From assembly GCF_006334915.2 (NCBI RefSeq), contig NZ_VDMA02000001.1, positions 248,001-312,000 on the forward strand: a stretch of 64,000 bases of DNA, read 5' to 3'. Each line of letters starts with the position of its first letter. The first letter of the stretch is position 1. Source of the DNA: Microbispora catharanthi (GTDB taxonomy: Bacteria; Actinomycetota; Actinomycetes; Streptosporangiales; Streptosporangiaceae). Below, piece after piece: positions 1 through 8,878 of the stretch. The notes below the pieces were generated by a model. It was not told the DNA's origin. It ran no database searches and saw only the letters and a program-made list of their open reading frames with translations. The translations under genes and the position numbers were made by a program.

Positions 1-131
1 ACGGCACGACGGTCGTGTCCGGGCGCGGCCCGCTCACGCTGACCGCGGGCCGGGTGCGCCAGCGGGTGTACCTCGCCCGGGCCGACGGGCTGGACTTCGA
101 GGTCGTCGCGCCGCTGATGTACCCGATGTAA
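1..131 (+). CDS. 3' end of an unidentified protein gene
   Basis: An open frame enters from the left edge (frame 3) and ends at TAA 129-131. It gives about 42 residues ending in ...FEVVAPLMYPM. Codon use is strongly GC at third positions, so it looks like genuine coding sequence. The fragment is too short for me to recognise a family. The next gene, an APC permease, starts 80 bp downstream with its own ribosome site, so the two may or may not be co-transcribed. Confidence 0.55.
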   Translation, partial: GTTVVSGRGPLTLTAGRVRQRVYLARADGLDFEVVAPLMYPM

Positions 132-211
132 AACTTCCACCAGAAACCTTTTCGTTTTCAAGGAATGCCCCTATCGTACGGCTCTGCCCCCGTGCGTTTA
201 GGAGCGGATCC

Positions 212-1612
212 ATGTCCTCCCCACAGTCAGAGGCGCCCGGCGTCGAGCGCTTCGGTTATCAGCAGGAGCTGCGGCGCTCGCTCGGCTTCGCCGACCTGCT
301 CATCTATGGTTTGATCTTCATGGTGCCGATCGCGCCGTTCGGCATCTTCGGCAGCGTCTTCCAGTCGTCCGGCGGGATGGTGGCGCTCGCCTACGTGATC
401 GGCATGGTCGCGATGGCGTTCACCGCCCTGTCGTACGCCCAGATGGCCCGCGCGTTCCCGATGGCGGGCTCGGTCTACACGTACGCGGGCCGGGGCATCG
501 CCGCCCCGGTCGGCTTCCTCGCGGGCTGGGTGATCCTGCTCGACTACGTCCTCGTCCCGGCCCTGCTCTACCTGGTGGCCAGCGCCGCCATGACGTCGTT
601 CGTGCCCGGCGTGCCGATCTGGGTGTGGCTGATCGGCTTCATCGTGCTCAACACGGTGGTCAACTACCTCGGCATCGAGATGACCGCCCGGATGAACAAG
701 ATCATGTTGGTCGCCGAGCTGATCGTGCTGGCGATCTTCCTGATCGTCGGGATCGTGGCTCTGGCCCAGGGCAAGGGCCACGGCGCCGCGCTCAGCCCGC
801 TGTTCGACTCCTCGACGTTCTCCTGGCCACTGGCGTTCGGCGCCGTGTCCGTGGCGGTGCTGTCGTTCCTCGGATTCGACGGCATCTCGATGCTCGCCGA
901 GGAGAGCCGCGAGAGCACCCGCCGGCTCGGCCGCTCGATGGTCTTCGCCCTCGCCCTGGCCGGCGCGCTGTTCGTCGTGCAGACCTGGGTGGCGGCGCTG
1001 CTCGCCCCCAACCGCGCCGACCTGCTCACGAAGGGCGACCCCGCCGGCACCGCGTTCTACGACACCGCCGAGTACGCCGGAGGCCACTGGCTGAGCGTGC
1101 TGACCGCGGTCGCCACCGCCGTGGCATGGGGGTTCGCGAACTCCCTGGTCGCCCAGGCGGCCACCTCCCGCCTGCTGTTCGCGATGGCCCGCGACCGCCA
1201 GCTCCCGGCGTTCCTCGGCAAGGTGCACCCCAAGCACAAGGTGCCGGTCAACGCCACGTTCCTGGTGGCCGCGGTGTCCCTGGTCCTCGGCCTGTACATG
1301 AGCGCGCGCGACGACGGCATCACGCTGCTCGGCACGCTGGTCAACTTCGGCGCGATGACCGCGTTCCTCGCCCTGCACGTGTCGGTCGTCGTCCACTACG
1401 TGGTCCGCAACCGCAGCCGTGACTGGTGGCGGCATCTCGTGGCCCCCGCGATCGGCTTCCTGATCCTGCTCTACGTCGTGATCAACGCCAGCATCGCCGC
1501 CCAGGTGCTCGGCTTCGTCTGGCTGGCCATCGGCGTCGTGATCCTCGTCGGCTCCTACCTGATGGGCCGGCGCCCCACCCTGTCCGCCGTCACTCCGGAG
1601 GCCAACGAGTGA
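212..1612 (+). CDS. APC superfamily amino acid/amine permease
   Basis: The protein has 466 residues, the usual size for APC permeases, with about twelve hydrophobic segments from residue 30 on. The N-terminal segment carries the typical LGFADLLIYGLIFMVPIAP-like opening and the conserved glycine-rich unwound TM1. It should import an amino acid, amide or amine by cation symport across the plasma membrane. AGGAG at 200-204 supports ATG 212. The stop overlaps the start of the acetamidase gene by 4 bp (GTGA at 1609-1612), so the two are translationally coupled; the permease probably brings in the amide, or an amine related to it, that the amidase handles. The substrate cannot be read from sequence. 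Confidence 0.88.
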   Translation: MSSPQSEAPGVERFGYQQELRRSLGFADLLIYGLIFMVPIAPFGIFGSVFQSSGGMVALAYVIGMVAMAFTALSYAQMARAFPMAGSVYTYAGRGIAAPVGFLAGWVILLDYVLVPALLYLVASAAMTSFVPGVPIWVWLIGFIVLNTVVNYLGIEMTARMNKIMLVAELIVLAIFLIVGIVALAQGKGHGAALSPLFDSSTFSWPLAFGAVSVAVLSFLGFDGISMLAEESRESTRRLGRSMVFALALAGALFVVQTWVAALLAPNRADLLTKGDPAGTAFYDTAEYAGGHWLSVLTAVATAVAWGFANSLVAQAATSRLLFAMARDRQLPAFLGKVHPKHKVPVNATFLVAAVSLVLGLYMSARDDGITLLGTLVNFGAMTAFLALHVSVVVHYVVRNRSRDWWRHLVAPAIGFLILLYVVINASIAAQVLGFVWLAIGVVILVGSYLMGRRPTLSAVTPEANE

Positions 1613-2616
1613 ACGTCGTGTCCTACCGTCCCCGTCCCGACGACCTGTCGTACACCTTCGGCGGCCGCCCGGCCGTCGAGTCCGTCACCCCCGGCGCGGT
1701 GCTGGAGCTGTACACCGAGGACTGTTTCGGCGGCCGGGTGCGCGGCACCGGCGACCTGCCGTCGCAGGTCTGCGAGTTCCCCTATCTGAATCCGGTCACC
1801 GGCCCGTTCCACGTCGAGGGGGCCGAGCCCGGCGACACCCTGGCCCTCCACTTCGTCTCCATCGAGCCCGCCCGCGACTGGGCGGTCTCCACGACGTTCC
1901 CGCACTTCGGGGCGCTGACGAGCACGCACACCACCGCGACGCTGCAGCCTCCGCTGGAGGAGGCCGTGTGGATGTACGAGGTGGACGCCGAGCGGCGGAC
2001 CGTGCGCTACCGGGCCCGGCGGGGCGACTTCGCCGTCGAGATGCCGCTCGACCCGATGCACGGGACCGTGGGCGTCGCCCCGGCCGCGGCCGAGGCGCGG
2101 ATGACCATCACGCCGGACGCCCACGGCGGCAACATGGACACCCCCGAGCTGCGCGCCGGGGTCACGGTCTACCTGGGCGTCAACGTTCCCGGCGCGCTGT
2201 TCGCGATCGGCGACGGCCACTGCCGCCAAGGCCACGGCGAGGTCTGCGGCACCGCCGTCGAGGCGGCGATGAACACCGTCGTGGCCGTCGAGCTGATCAA
2301 GGGCGTCGTCACGCCGTGGCCCCGGCTCGAGGACGACCGCCACATCATGTCGACCGGCTCGGCCCGGCCGCTGGAGGACGCCTACCGCATCAGCCAGCAC
2401 GACCTGGTCACCTGGACCGCCTCCCTCACCGGGCTCGACGAGCTTGACGCCTACCAGCTCGTCAGCCAGGGCGGGGAGGCCCCGGTCGGCAACGTCTGCG
2501 ACACCAACTACACGATGGTGGCCAAGCTGCCGAAGGCGTACCTGGGCGACCCGGACGTGTACGACTCCGCGCACGCCCGCCTGCGCGCCCTCGGCGAGGA
2601 GTACCTCAGCCGTTGA
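1609..2616 (+). CDS. acetamidase/formamidase family amidohydrolase
   Basis: The 335-residue protein matches the FmdA/AmdA family: a beta-rich enzyme that hydrolyses short aliphatic amides such as formamide or acetamide to acid and ammonia. Family features are the central MTITPDAHGGNMD stretch (acidic and histidine ligands), the GDGH motif soon after, and a late NVCDTNYTMVAK segment. I chose GTG 1609, which overlaps the permease stop and has GGAGG at 1596-1600; an upstream in-frame extension has no family resemblance. With the permease it forms a two-gene uptake and deamidation unit supplying nitrogen. Exact substrate is not predictable. Confidence 0.88.
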   Translation: MNVVSYRPRPDDLSYTFGGRPAVESVTPGAVLELYTEDCFGGRVRGTGDLPSQVCEFPYLNPVTGPFHVEGAEPGDTLALHFVSIEPARDWAVSTTFPHFGALTSTHTTATLQPPLEEAVWMYEVDAERRTVRYRARRGDFAVEMPLDPMHGTVGVAPAAAEARMTITPDAHGGNMDTPELRAGVTVYLGVNVPGALFAIGDGHCRQGHGEVCGTAVEAAMNTVVAVELIKGVVTPWPRLEDDRHIMSTGSARPLEDAYRISQHDLVTWTASLTGLDELDAYQLVSQGGEAPVGNVCDTNYTMVAKLPKAYLGDPDVYDSAHARLRALGEEYLSR

Positions 2617-2628
2617 GGAACGCGCCGC

Positions 2629-3234
2629 TCAGAGCCAGCCGTTGTGGCGGGCGACCCGGACGGCCTCCATGCGGTTGCGGGTGCCGGTCTTGGTGATGCA
2701 CGCCGACAGGTGGTTGCGTACGGTGCTCTCCGACAGGTAGAGGCGCTGTGAGATGTCGGCGGCGGTGGAGCCGTCGGCGGCGGCGGCGAGCACGTCGCGC
2801 TCGCGCGGCGTCAGCGGGTTCGGCCCGGCGCTCAGGGCGGCCGTGGCCAGGGCGGGGTCGACCACGACCTCGCCCGCGAGCACGCGCCTGATCGCCTGGG
2901 CCAGCTCGCCCACGGGCCGGTCCTTGACCACGAAGCCCCGGGCGCCCGCGTCCAGCGCCCGGCGCAGATAACCGGGCCGTCCGAACGTCGTGACGATGAC
3001 CACCACGCACTCCGGGAGGGCGGCCCGCAGGTCCGCGGTCGCGTCGAGCCCGCTGCCGCCGGGCATCTCGATGTCGAGCAGAGCCACGTCGGGCTTGGCC
3101 CGCAGCGCGGCGGGAACGATCTCGCCCGCCGTCGCGACCTGCGCGACGACCTCGAAGTCGTCCTCCAGGTCGAGCAGCACGGTGAGCGCGTCGCGCATCA
3201 TCGTCTGGTCCTCGGCGATCAGCACGCGGGTCAC
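2629..3234 (-). CDS. NarL/LuxR-type response regulator, DesR-like
   Basis: The 201-residue protein has an N-terminal receiver domain (about 3-118) with the acidic pocket AEDQ at 7-10, phosphoacceptor Asp54 in ALLDIEMPGG, and the conserved lysine in GFVVKD. A C-terminal LuxR helix-turn-helix follows (about 135-200: LTPRERDVL, ..SESTVRNHLS). The start GTG 3234 overlaps the stop of the upstream kinase gene by 4 bp, so the pair is coupled. It should be phosphorylated by that kinase and act as a transcription factor. No target is evident nearby; the pair is transcribed away from polX and convergent with the acetamidase gene. Confidence 0.93.
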   Translation of the reverse strand: MTRVLIAEDQTMMRDALTVLLDLEDDFEVVAQVATAGEIVPAALRAKPDVALLDIEMPGGSGLDATADLRAALPECVVVIVTTFGRPGYLRRALDAGARGFVVKDRPVGELAQAIRRVLAGEVVVDPALATAALSAGPNPLTPRERDVLAAAADGSTAADISQRLYLSESTVRNHLSACITKTGTRNRMEAVRVARHNGWL

Positions 3235-4436
3235 AGGCCGTCCTCCCGGTCGTCGTCCACGCCCGCGTGCGGGATCTCGGCGGTGAGGACGAACCCGCGC
3301 GGCAGGCGGGCGGCGGTCAGCCGCCCGCCCGCGACGGCCAGGCGCTCGCGCAGTCCGCGCAGGCCGCTGCCGTCCTCCTCGCCCACAGCGCCGCCGGTCC
3401 CGTCGTCGCTGATCTCGACCAGCACCGGGTCGCGGTCGCGGCGCAGCGTGATGACGCAGCGCCGGGCGCCGGAATGCCGCACGACGTTCGTGACTCCCTC
3501 CCGGACGACCCAGCTCAGCAGCAGGTCGGTCTCCCGCGACAGCGCGGGCCCCGACTCCTTCACCACGCAGTCGACGCCGGCCGCGGCCAGGGCCGCCCTG
3601 GCGCTGTCCAGTTCGAAGGCGAGGCTCGCGTCCCGGTAACCGGTGACCGCCTCGCGCACCTCGGTCAGTGCCTGCCGCCCGATGGCCTCGATGTCCGCCG
3701 CGTGCCGCACGGCCGCGTCCGTGTCGCGCGGGGCCAGCCGCCGTACGGCCTCGGCCTTGACGACCACCATCGAGAGCGTGTGGCCGAGCAGGTCGTGCAG
3801 GTCGCGCGAGAAGCGCAGGCGCTCGGCCGAGACCGCGGCGACGGCCAGCTTCTCCCTGGTCCGGCCGAGTTCCTCGATCACCTCGGCCATCCTGCGGAAG
3901 CCGTACGTCGTGATCCCGGCGAGCAGGGTGGTCAGCGCCGCGCCCCACAGCGCCTCGCCGAACGAGCCCCCGTGGACCGGGATGATCGCGGCCAGCGCGG
4001 CCGTGACGGCGACGAGCGGGGGCGCGGCGCGGACCGGGAGCACGAGAGCCACGGCCACGGCGAGCAGGGAGAACAGCGTCTGCCACCCGTCCGTTCTGTA
4101 GGCCAGGGGCGCCGTGACCGTGACCGCCGCGAGCAGCGCGACGAACGCCACAGGCAGAGGCCGTACGTCCGGACGACCCCGGCGGGCGGTCAGCACGGCT
4201 CCCGCGAACGACACCCCCGCGGCGGCCACCAGGACGCAGGCGGGCCAGGCGGGATCCGCCGACGCCGCGACGGTGGCCGGCGCGATCAGCAGGAGGACGG
4301 TCAGCCCGAGCGCGGGGACGAGCAACCGGACCGGCAGCCGTGTGGGGAGCCGCGGCCGGAAACGGCCCGGCCGGGCAGCCCCGGGCTCGCACTCGTCCGC
4401 CCCCATCCGCGCCGCCGCCTCCGCCATGGCCGCCAT
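3231..4436 (-). CDS. DesK-like sensor histidine kinase
   Basis: This 401-residue membrane kinase has hydrophobic segments between about residues 36 and 180, then a short linker and a HisKA_3 dimerisation domain with the phosphoacceptor His214 in RDLHDLLGHTLS. A HATPase domain follows with an N-box (REGVTNVVRHS) and a glycine-rich ATP lid (GLRGLRERL). There is no obvious extracytoplasmic sensor domain, so the signal may be sensed in the membrane, as in DesK. Several in-frame ATGs (4436, 4427, 4406) make the exact start uncertain. Its cognate regulator is the overlapping downstream gene. Confidence 0.91.
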   Translation of the reverse strand: MAAMAEAAARMGADECEPGAARPGRFRPRLPTRLPVRLLVPALGLTVLLLIAPATVAASADPAWPACVLVAAAGVSFAGAVLTARRGRPDVRPLPVAFVALLAAVTVTAPLAYRTDGWQTLFSLLAVAVALVLPVRAAPPLVAVTAALAAIIPVHGGSFGEALWGAALTTLLAGITTYGFRRMAEVIEELGRTREKLAVAAVSAERLRFSRDLHDLLGHTLSMVVVKAEAVRRLAPRDTDAAVRHAADIEAIGRQALTEVREAVTGYRDASLAFELDSARAALAAAGVDCVVKESGPALSRETDLLLSWVVREGVTNVVRHSGARRCVITLRRDRDPVLVEISDDGTGGAVGEEDGSGLRGLRERLAVAGGRLTAARLPRGFVLTAEIPHAGVDDDREDGL

Positions 4437-4667
4437 TATGGTCGGCTTCCGGCCGGAGCGGGCAGGGTGGGATGTCGCCTTCCCGGCAGTACGAATGGCC
4501 CAGAGCTAGTGCGCCTCTCCGACCAGCATCAGGTGCTGGGCCCGCACCTTCAAGGACCCGTCGTCGCCCGCCCACGTGCAGGGTCTTCGGTCACACCGAA
4601 CCGGGACCTCGGCACCTGGAGAGGGTCCCGGGGCGCGTCGCAACCTGGCGTGGGGGTGCGAGGTGAG

Positions 4668-6386
4668 ATGAGACGCTGCAACGAGGAGGTCGCCGGGCTG
4701 CTGCAGGAGTACGCCGACCTGATCGCGATCACCGGGGGCGACGCGTTCAAGGTGCGGGTCTACGAGAAGGCGGCCCGGTCGGTCGGCGGGTACGGCCAGG
4801 AGATCGACGGCATGGACGTGACGGCCCTGCGGGCGATCCCGAACGTCGGCGCCTCGATCGCCGCGAAGATCGACGAATACCTGCGGACCGGGTCGATCCA
4901 CCAGCTGGAGGAGCTGCGGACGAAGATCCCCGCCGGGGTGCGCCTGCTGACCACGATCCCCACGCTCGGGCCGAAGAAGGCCATGGTCCTGTATCACGAG
5001 CGGGGCGTCGACTCGATCGAGAAGCTGGAGGACGCCATCCGTGCCGGGGTCCTGGAGGGGCTGCACGGGTTCGGGGCGAAGACCGAGGAGAACCTGCTCC
5101 ACGGCATCGAGGTGATGCGCAAGACCGGCAGCCGGGTGCACATCGGGATCGCGATGGCGGTCGCCGAGGAGGTCGTGCCCGCGCTCTCGGCCGTGCCGGG
5201 CTGCGAGCGGTGCGCGTACGCCGGGTCGCTGCGGCGGATGAAGGACACGATCGGCGACGTCGACGTCCTGGCCACGGCCGACGACTCGGCCGCTCTGATG
5301 GCGGCCTTCACCACGCTGCCGTACGTCACCGAGGTGATCGCGCACGGCGAGACGAAGAGCTCGGTCCGCACGGCCGCGGGGCTTCAGGTCGACCTGCGGG
5401 TGGTGCCGAGGGACTCTTGGGGGGCCGCGCTGCAGTACTTCACCGGGTCGAAGGCGCACAACATCCGCACCCGGGAGATCGCCGTGCACCGGAAGCTGAA
5501 GCTGTCGGAGTACGGCGTGTTCGACGTGGCGACCGGCGAGAAGATCACCTCGGCGGACGAGGCGGAGGTGTACGGCATGCTCGGCCTGCCGTGGATCGAG
5601 CCGACGCTGCGCGAGGACACCGGGGAGATCGAGGCCGCGCTGGGCGAGGGGCTGCCCCGGGTGGTGACCCTGGCCGACATCCGCGGCGACCTGCACACCC
5701 ACACCGACCTGACCGACGGGCTCGCGCCGCTGGAGGAGATGGTCGAGGCGGCCGCGGCGCGCGGCTACGGCTACTACGCGGTGACCGACCACGCGCCCAA
5801 CCTCTACATGCAGCGGATGACCGACGAGAAGGCGCTGGACCAGCGCGAGCGGCTGCGCCGCCTCGGCGCCGTGCACCCCGGCATGACGCTGCTGCACGGA
5901 TGCGAGCTCAACATCGACCCGGAGGGCGAGGTCGACTGGCCGCCGGAGTTCCTGGCCGGGTTCGACCTGTGCGTGGCCTCGGTGCACTCGCACTTCACCC
6001 AGTCGCCGGAAGAGATGACCCGGCGGCTGATCCGGGCCTGCGAGAACCCGTACGTGAAGATCATCGGCCATCCGACGGCGCGGGTGATCGGCAGGCGGGA
6101 GCCGGTGGACGCCGACTGGCCGAGGGTGTTCGACGCCTGCGTCCGCACCGGGACGGCGCTCGAGATCGACTCCTTCCCCGACCGGCTCGACCTGCCCTCG
6201 GGCCTCGTCCGGCGGGCCGCCGACCGGGGCGTGCTGTTCTCGATCGACAGCGACGCGCACGCCGTGCCGCACCTCGACGTCATGCGATACGGCGTCGGCA
6301 CCGCGCAGCGCGGCTGGCTCACCCCCGACCGGGTAGTCAACACGTGGCCACTGGATCGGCTGCGGGAGTTCCTCCGCCCGGGATGA
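4668..6386 (+). CDS. polX: DNA polymerase/3'-5' exonuclease PolX
   Basis: The 572-residue protein has the size and order of bacterial PolX: a helix-hairpin-helix DNA-binding N-terminus (ALRAIPNVGASIAAKIDEYL), the nucleotidyltransferase palm (AGSLRRMKDTIGDVDVL with the metal-binding Asp pair) and a C-terminal PHP phosphoesterase domain (DLHTHTDLTDG, VTDHAPN, SVHSHF, DSDAH). It fills gaps during base excision repair and trims 3' ends through the PHP domain. The start MRRCNEEVAGLLQEYADL matches the family N-terminus, so I place it at ATG 4668; GTG 4656 is a weak alternative. A ligase-like gene follows after 10 bp on the same strand. Confidence 0.93.
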   Translation: MRRCNEEVAGLLQEYADLIAITGGDAFKVRVYEKAARSVGGYGQEIDGMDVTALRAIPNVGASIAAKIDEYLRTGSIHQLEELRTKIPAGVRLLTTIPTLGPKKAMVLYHERGVDSIEKLEDAIRAGVLEGLHGFGAKTEENLLHGIEVMRKTGSRVHIGIAMAVAEEVVPALSAVPGCERCAYAGSLRRMKDTIGDVDVLATADDSAALMAAFTTLPYVTEVIAHGETKSSVRTAAGLQVDLRVVPRDSWGAALQYFTGSKAHNIRTREIAVHRKLKLSEYGVFDVATGEKITSADEAEVYGMLGLPWIEPTLREDTGEIEAALGEGLPRVVTLADIRGDLHTHTDLTDGLAPLEEMVEAAAARGYGYYAVTDHAPNLYMQRMTDEKALDQRERLRRLGAVHPGMTLLHGCELNIDPEGEVDWPPEFLAGFDLCVASVHSHFTQSPEEMTRRLIRACENPYVKIIGHPTARVIGRREPVDADWPRVFDACVRTGTALEIDSFPDRLDLPSGLVRRAADRGVLFSIDSDAHAVPHLDVMRYGVGTAQRGWLTPDRVVNTWPLDRLREFLRPG

Positions 6387-6396
6387 AGGGGGTTAC

Positions 6397-7518
6397 ATGC
6401 TGACGATCGGCCGGCGGCCGCTGCCCGTGGTGGGCCGCGCCCGGATGTACGTGTGCGGGATCACGCCCTACGACACGACCCATCTCGGCCACGCCAGGAC
6501 GTTCGTGTGGGCCGACGTGGCGGCGCGGGTGCTGCGGCACGCCGGCGTGCCCGTCGAGGTGTGCCGCAACGTCACCGACGTGGACGACGTGCTGACCTCG
6601 GCGGCGCGCCGGGCCGGCAGCCCCTACGACAGCTTCGCCGCCGTGCAGCAGTTCTACTTCGACCGGGACATGGCCGCGTTGCACGTGCACCCGGTGACGT
6701 ACGAGCCGCGGGCGCACACCTATGTGCCGCAGGTCGTCGCGCTCGCCCGCGCCCTGCTGGAGCTGGGCCACGCGTACGAGCGGGACGGCGCGGTGTACTT
6801 CCGGGGCTCGGGCGTGCGCGAGCGGGCGGGGATCGACGCCGAGGAGGCGGCCCGCCTGCTGGCCGAGTTCGGAGACGACCCCGTTTCCGGCGGGGCCGAC
6901 CCGCGCAGGGACGACCCGGCGGACGTCGCGATCTGGCGGCCGTCGGCGAAGGGAGAGCCGGGCTGGCCGAGCGAGTGGGGCGAGGGACGGCCGGGCTGGC
7001 ACGCCGAGTGCGCCGCCATGGCGATGACGACGTACGGGCCGGCCCTCGACCTGCACGCGGGCGGCGCCGATCTGCGTTTCCCGCACCACGCCTACGAGGC
7101 CGCGATGGCCGAGGCGGTGACCGGGGTGCGGCCGTTCGCCCGCGCCTGGCTGCATGTGGGGGTGGTCCGCGTGGACGGCGCCAAGATGGCCAAGTCGGCG
7201 GGCAACCTCGTCTTCACCACCGACCTGCTGCGGCACCACCCGGTCGGCGCCGTGCGCCTGCTGCTGCTCGACCACCCGTGGGCGGCCGACTGGGACTACC
7301 ACCCCGGCGGCCTGGAGGAGGCCGCGGCCCGGCTGGAGCGGTTGCACCGTGCTGCCTACCGAACCGCGGCCGGGCGGCCCGCGGCCTCGGCGGCGGGGGA
7401 GCGGGCGGCGGTGCGCGCGCTGCTGGACGACCTGGACGTCGCGACCGCCCTGGCGATCGCCGAGGAGGAGGGCGGGCAGGCCGCCCGCACGGTCATCGCG
7501 GTGCTCGCGCTGGGGTGA
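6397..7518 (+). CDS. MshC/cysteinyl-tRNA-synthetase-like class I ligase, no anticodon domain
   Basis: The 373-residue protein has a class I aminoacyl-ligase core with HIGH-like HLGHA and KMSKS-like KMAKS. Likely zinc ligands of cysteine-activating enzymes are kept: Cys in MYVCGITPYD, Cys in GWHAECAAMA, and His/Glu in FPHHAYEAAMAE. It ends shortly after the catalytic core and lacks the DALR anticodon-binding domain of CysRS, as MshC does. MshC joins cysteine to GlcN-inositol in mycothiol synthesis, but MshC is usually about 410 residues with a longer N-terminal lead-in, so this may be a paralogue acting on another amine. RBS AAGGGGG precedes ATG 6397. It runs convergent, 1 bp apart, with an MBL/rhodanese gene. 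Confidence 0.72.
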   Translation: MLTIGRRPLPVVGRARMYVCGITPYDTTHLGHARTFVWADVAARVLRHAGVPVEVCRNVTDVDDVLTSAARRAGSPYDSFAAVQQFYFDRDMAALHVHPVTYEPRAHTYVPQVVALARALLELGHAYERDGAVYFRGSGVRERAGIDAEEAARLLAEFGDDPVSGGADPRRDDPADVAIWRPSAKGEPGWPSEWGEGRPGWHAECAAMAMTTYGPALDLHAGGADLRFPHHAYEAAMAEAVTGVRPFARAWLHVGVVRVDGAKMAKSAGNLVFTTDLLRHHPVGAVRLLLLDHPWAADWDYHPGGLEEAAARLERLHRAAYRTAAGRPAASAAGERAAVRALLDDLDVATALAIAEEEGGQAARTVIAVLALG

Positions 7519-7519
7519 T

Positions 7520-8878
7520 TCACGCGGCGGCGGCCCGGGCGTCGTACTCGTCGTGCACGGCCACCACGTCCCGCCCGGCGGCGGCCAGGATCGAGGCGGC
7601 GATGGACGCCCGGTAGCCGCTCGCGCAGTGCGTCCACACCTCGCCGCCGGGCACCTCGTCCAGCCGCGCGGGCAGCTCGTGCAGCGGGATGTGGATCGCG
7701 CCGGGGACGTGCGACTCGCGCCACTCCACCTCGCGGCGCACGTCGAGGACCACGATCGGGCGGCGGCGGCGCACGGCGGCCAGGTCGGCGAACGTCGCCG
7801 TCGGCATGGACGCGGGCTTGTCGTCGCCGGTCCATTCGGCGGGCCCTCCGGTGGCGGCCGCGGCCGGGCGGTCGATGCCGATCCGCGCCAGCTCGCGCTG
7901 GGCCCGCGCGATGTCCCCGGGCGTCTCGCCGAGCAGGGTCACGGGCGTTCGCGGTGTTCCCGACGAGCTCCAGGGAATCAGCCAGCCCAGATAGACGGCG
8001 AGGTTCCCGTCCAGCCCGAAGTTGAGCGTCCCCGCCAGGTAACCCTCCGCGAACGCCGTACGGGACCGCAGGTCCACCACCCACTCGCCCGCCCGGAGGC
8101 GGCGGCGCAGCTCGGCGGCGTCCGCGTGGCGCGGCGCGGACAGGTCGGGCGCGTCCGGCCCGGCCTGGTTGAGCGGGGCCATGTGGGCGTAGTACGCCGG
8201 GTAGACGTCCAGGCCCGCCAGCAGCGACTCCACGTACTCGTCCTCGCCCCGGGTCAGGACCGGGTTGACCCGCCGCTCCCTGCCGATCGTCGACTCGGTG
8301 ACCTCCGACTGGGTGGCCGAGCAGAAGCTGCCGAACCCGTGGGTGGGGAAGACGCCGGTCTCGGCGGGAAGTTCGCGGGCCAGCCGGTGCGCCGAGGCGT
8401 ACTGGGCGCGCACCAGCGTGCCGGTGTGCTCGGGGCCGAGCAGGTCGGGCCGCCCGGTCGTGCCGTGCAGCAGCGAGCCTCCGGTGAAGACGGCGGGCGG
8501 CCGGTCCGGGGACTCCAGCACGTACGACAGGTGGGTGAAGGTGTGGCCGGGGGTGGCGACGGCGCGCAGGCGCGTTCGCGGGCCGGCCTCGACCACGTCC
8601 CCGTCCTCGACCGGGCTCCGGTCGAACGCCACGGGGTCGGCCGCGTTGACGTGGTAGTCCGCGCCGGTGGCCGAGGCCAGGGCGGGCCCGCCGGTCACGT
8701 AGTCGTTGTGCACGTGGGTCTCGAAGACGTGGCGGATCTCGACACCGCGCCGCTCGGCCAGGCGGAGCACCCGGTCGATGTCCCGCTGCGGGTCCACCAC
8801 GAAGGCGACCTCCCCGTCGGCGACGAGGTAGCTGCGGTCGCCCAGGGAGGGGGTCTCGACTGGGATGATTTCGATCAT
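7520..8878 (-). CDS. MBL-fold hydrolase with two rhodanese domains (persulfide-dioxygenase-like)
   Basis: The 452-residue protein starts with a metallo-beta-lactamase fold (about 1-250) carrying THVHND at 54-59 and a PGHTFTH motif, close to persulfide dioxygenase/glyoxalase II-type enzymes. Two rhodanese modules follow. The first (about 255-345) has no cysteine in the active-site loop position and is probably structural. The second has the active Cys418 in HCASGYRA. The likely role is oxidation or transfer of sulfane sulfur in the cytoplasm. ATG 8878 overlaps the stop of the pfkB gene by 4 bp, making this the last gene of the pobA-pca operon; why a sulfur enzyme sits there is unclear. Confidence 0.85.
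   Translation of the reverse strand: MIEIIPVETPSLGDRSYLVADGEVAFVVDPQRDIDRVLRLAERRGVEIRHVFETHVHNDYVTGGPALASATGADYHVNAADPVAFDRSPVEDGDVVEAGPRTRLRAVATPGHTFTHLSYVLESPDRPPAVFTGGSLLHGTTGRPDLLGPEHTGTLVRAQYASAHRLARELPAETGVFPTHGFGSFCSATQSEVTESTIGRERRVNPVLTRGEDEYVESLLAGLDVYPAYYAHMAPLNQAGPDAPDLSAPRHADAAELRRRLRAGEWVVDLRSRTAFAEGYLAGTLNFGLDGNLAVYLGWLIPWSSSGTPRTPVTLLGETPGDIARAQRELARIGIDRPAAAATGGPAEWTGDDKPASMPTATFADLAAVRRRRPIVVLDVRREVEWRESHVPGAIHIPLHELPARLDEVPGGEVWTHCASGYRASIAASILAAAGRDVVAVHDEYDARAAAA

Noticed and set aside
2629..4436. The DesKR-like pair as the partner regulator for the DevS-like kinase
   Set aside because: The regulator has its own overlapping kinase and lies 18 kb away; nothing ties it to the DosR-like boxes.
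4506..6272. 588-codon minus-strand frame opposite polX
   Set aside because: It is an antisense shadow of polX, rich in Arg/Val/His/Gly, without motifs.
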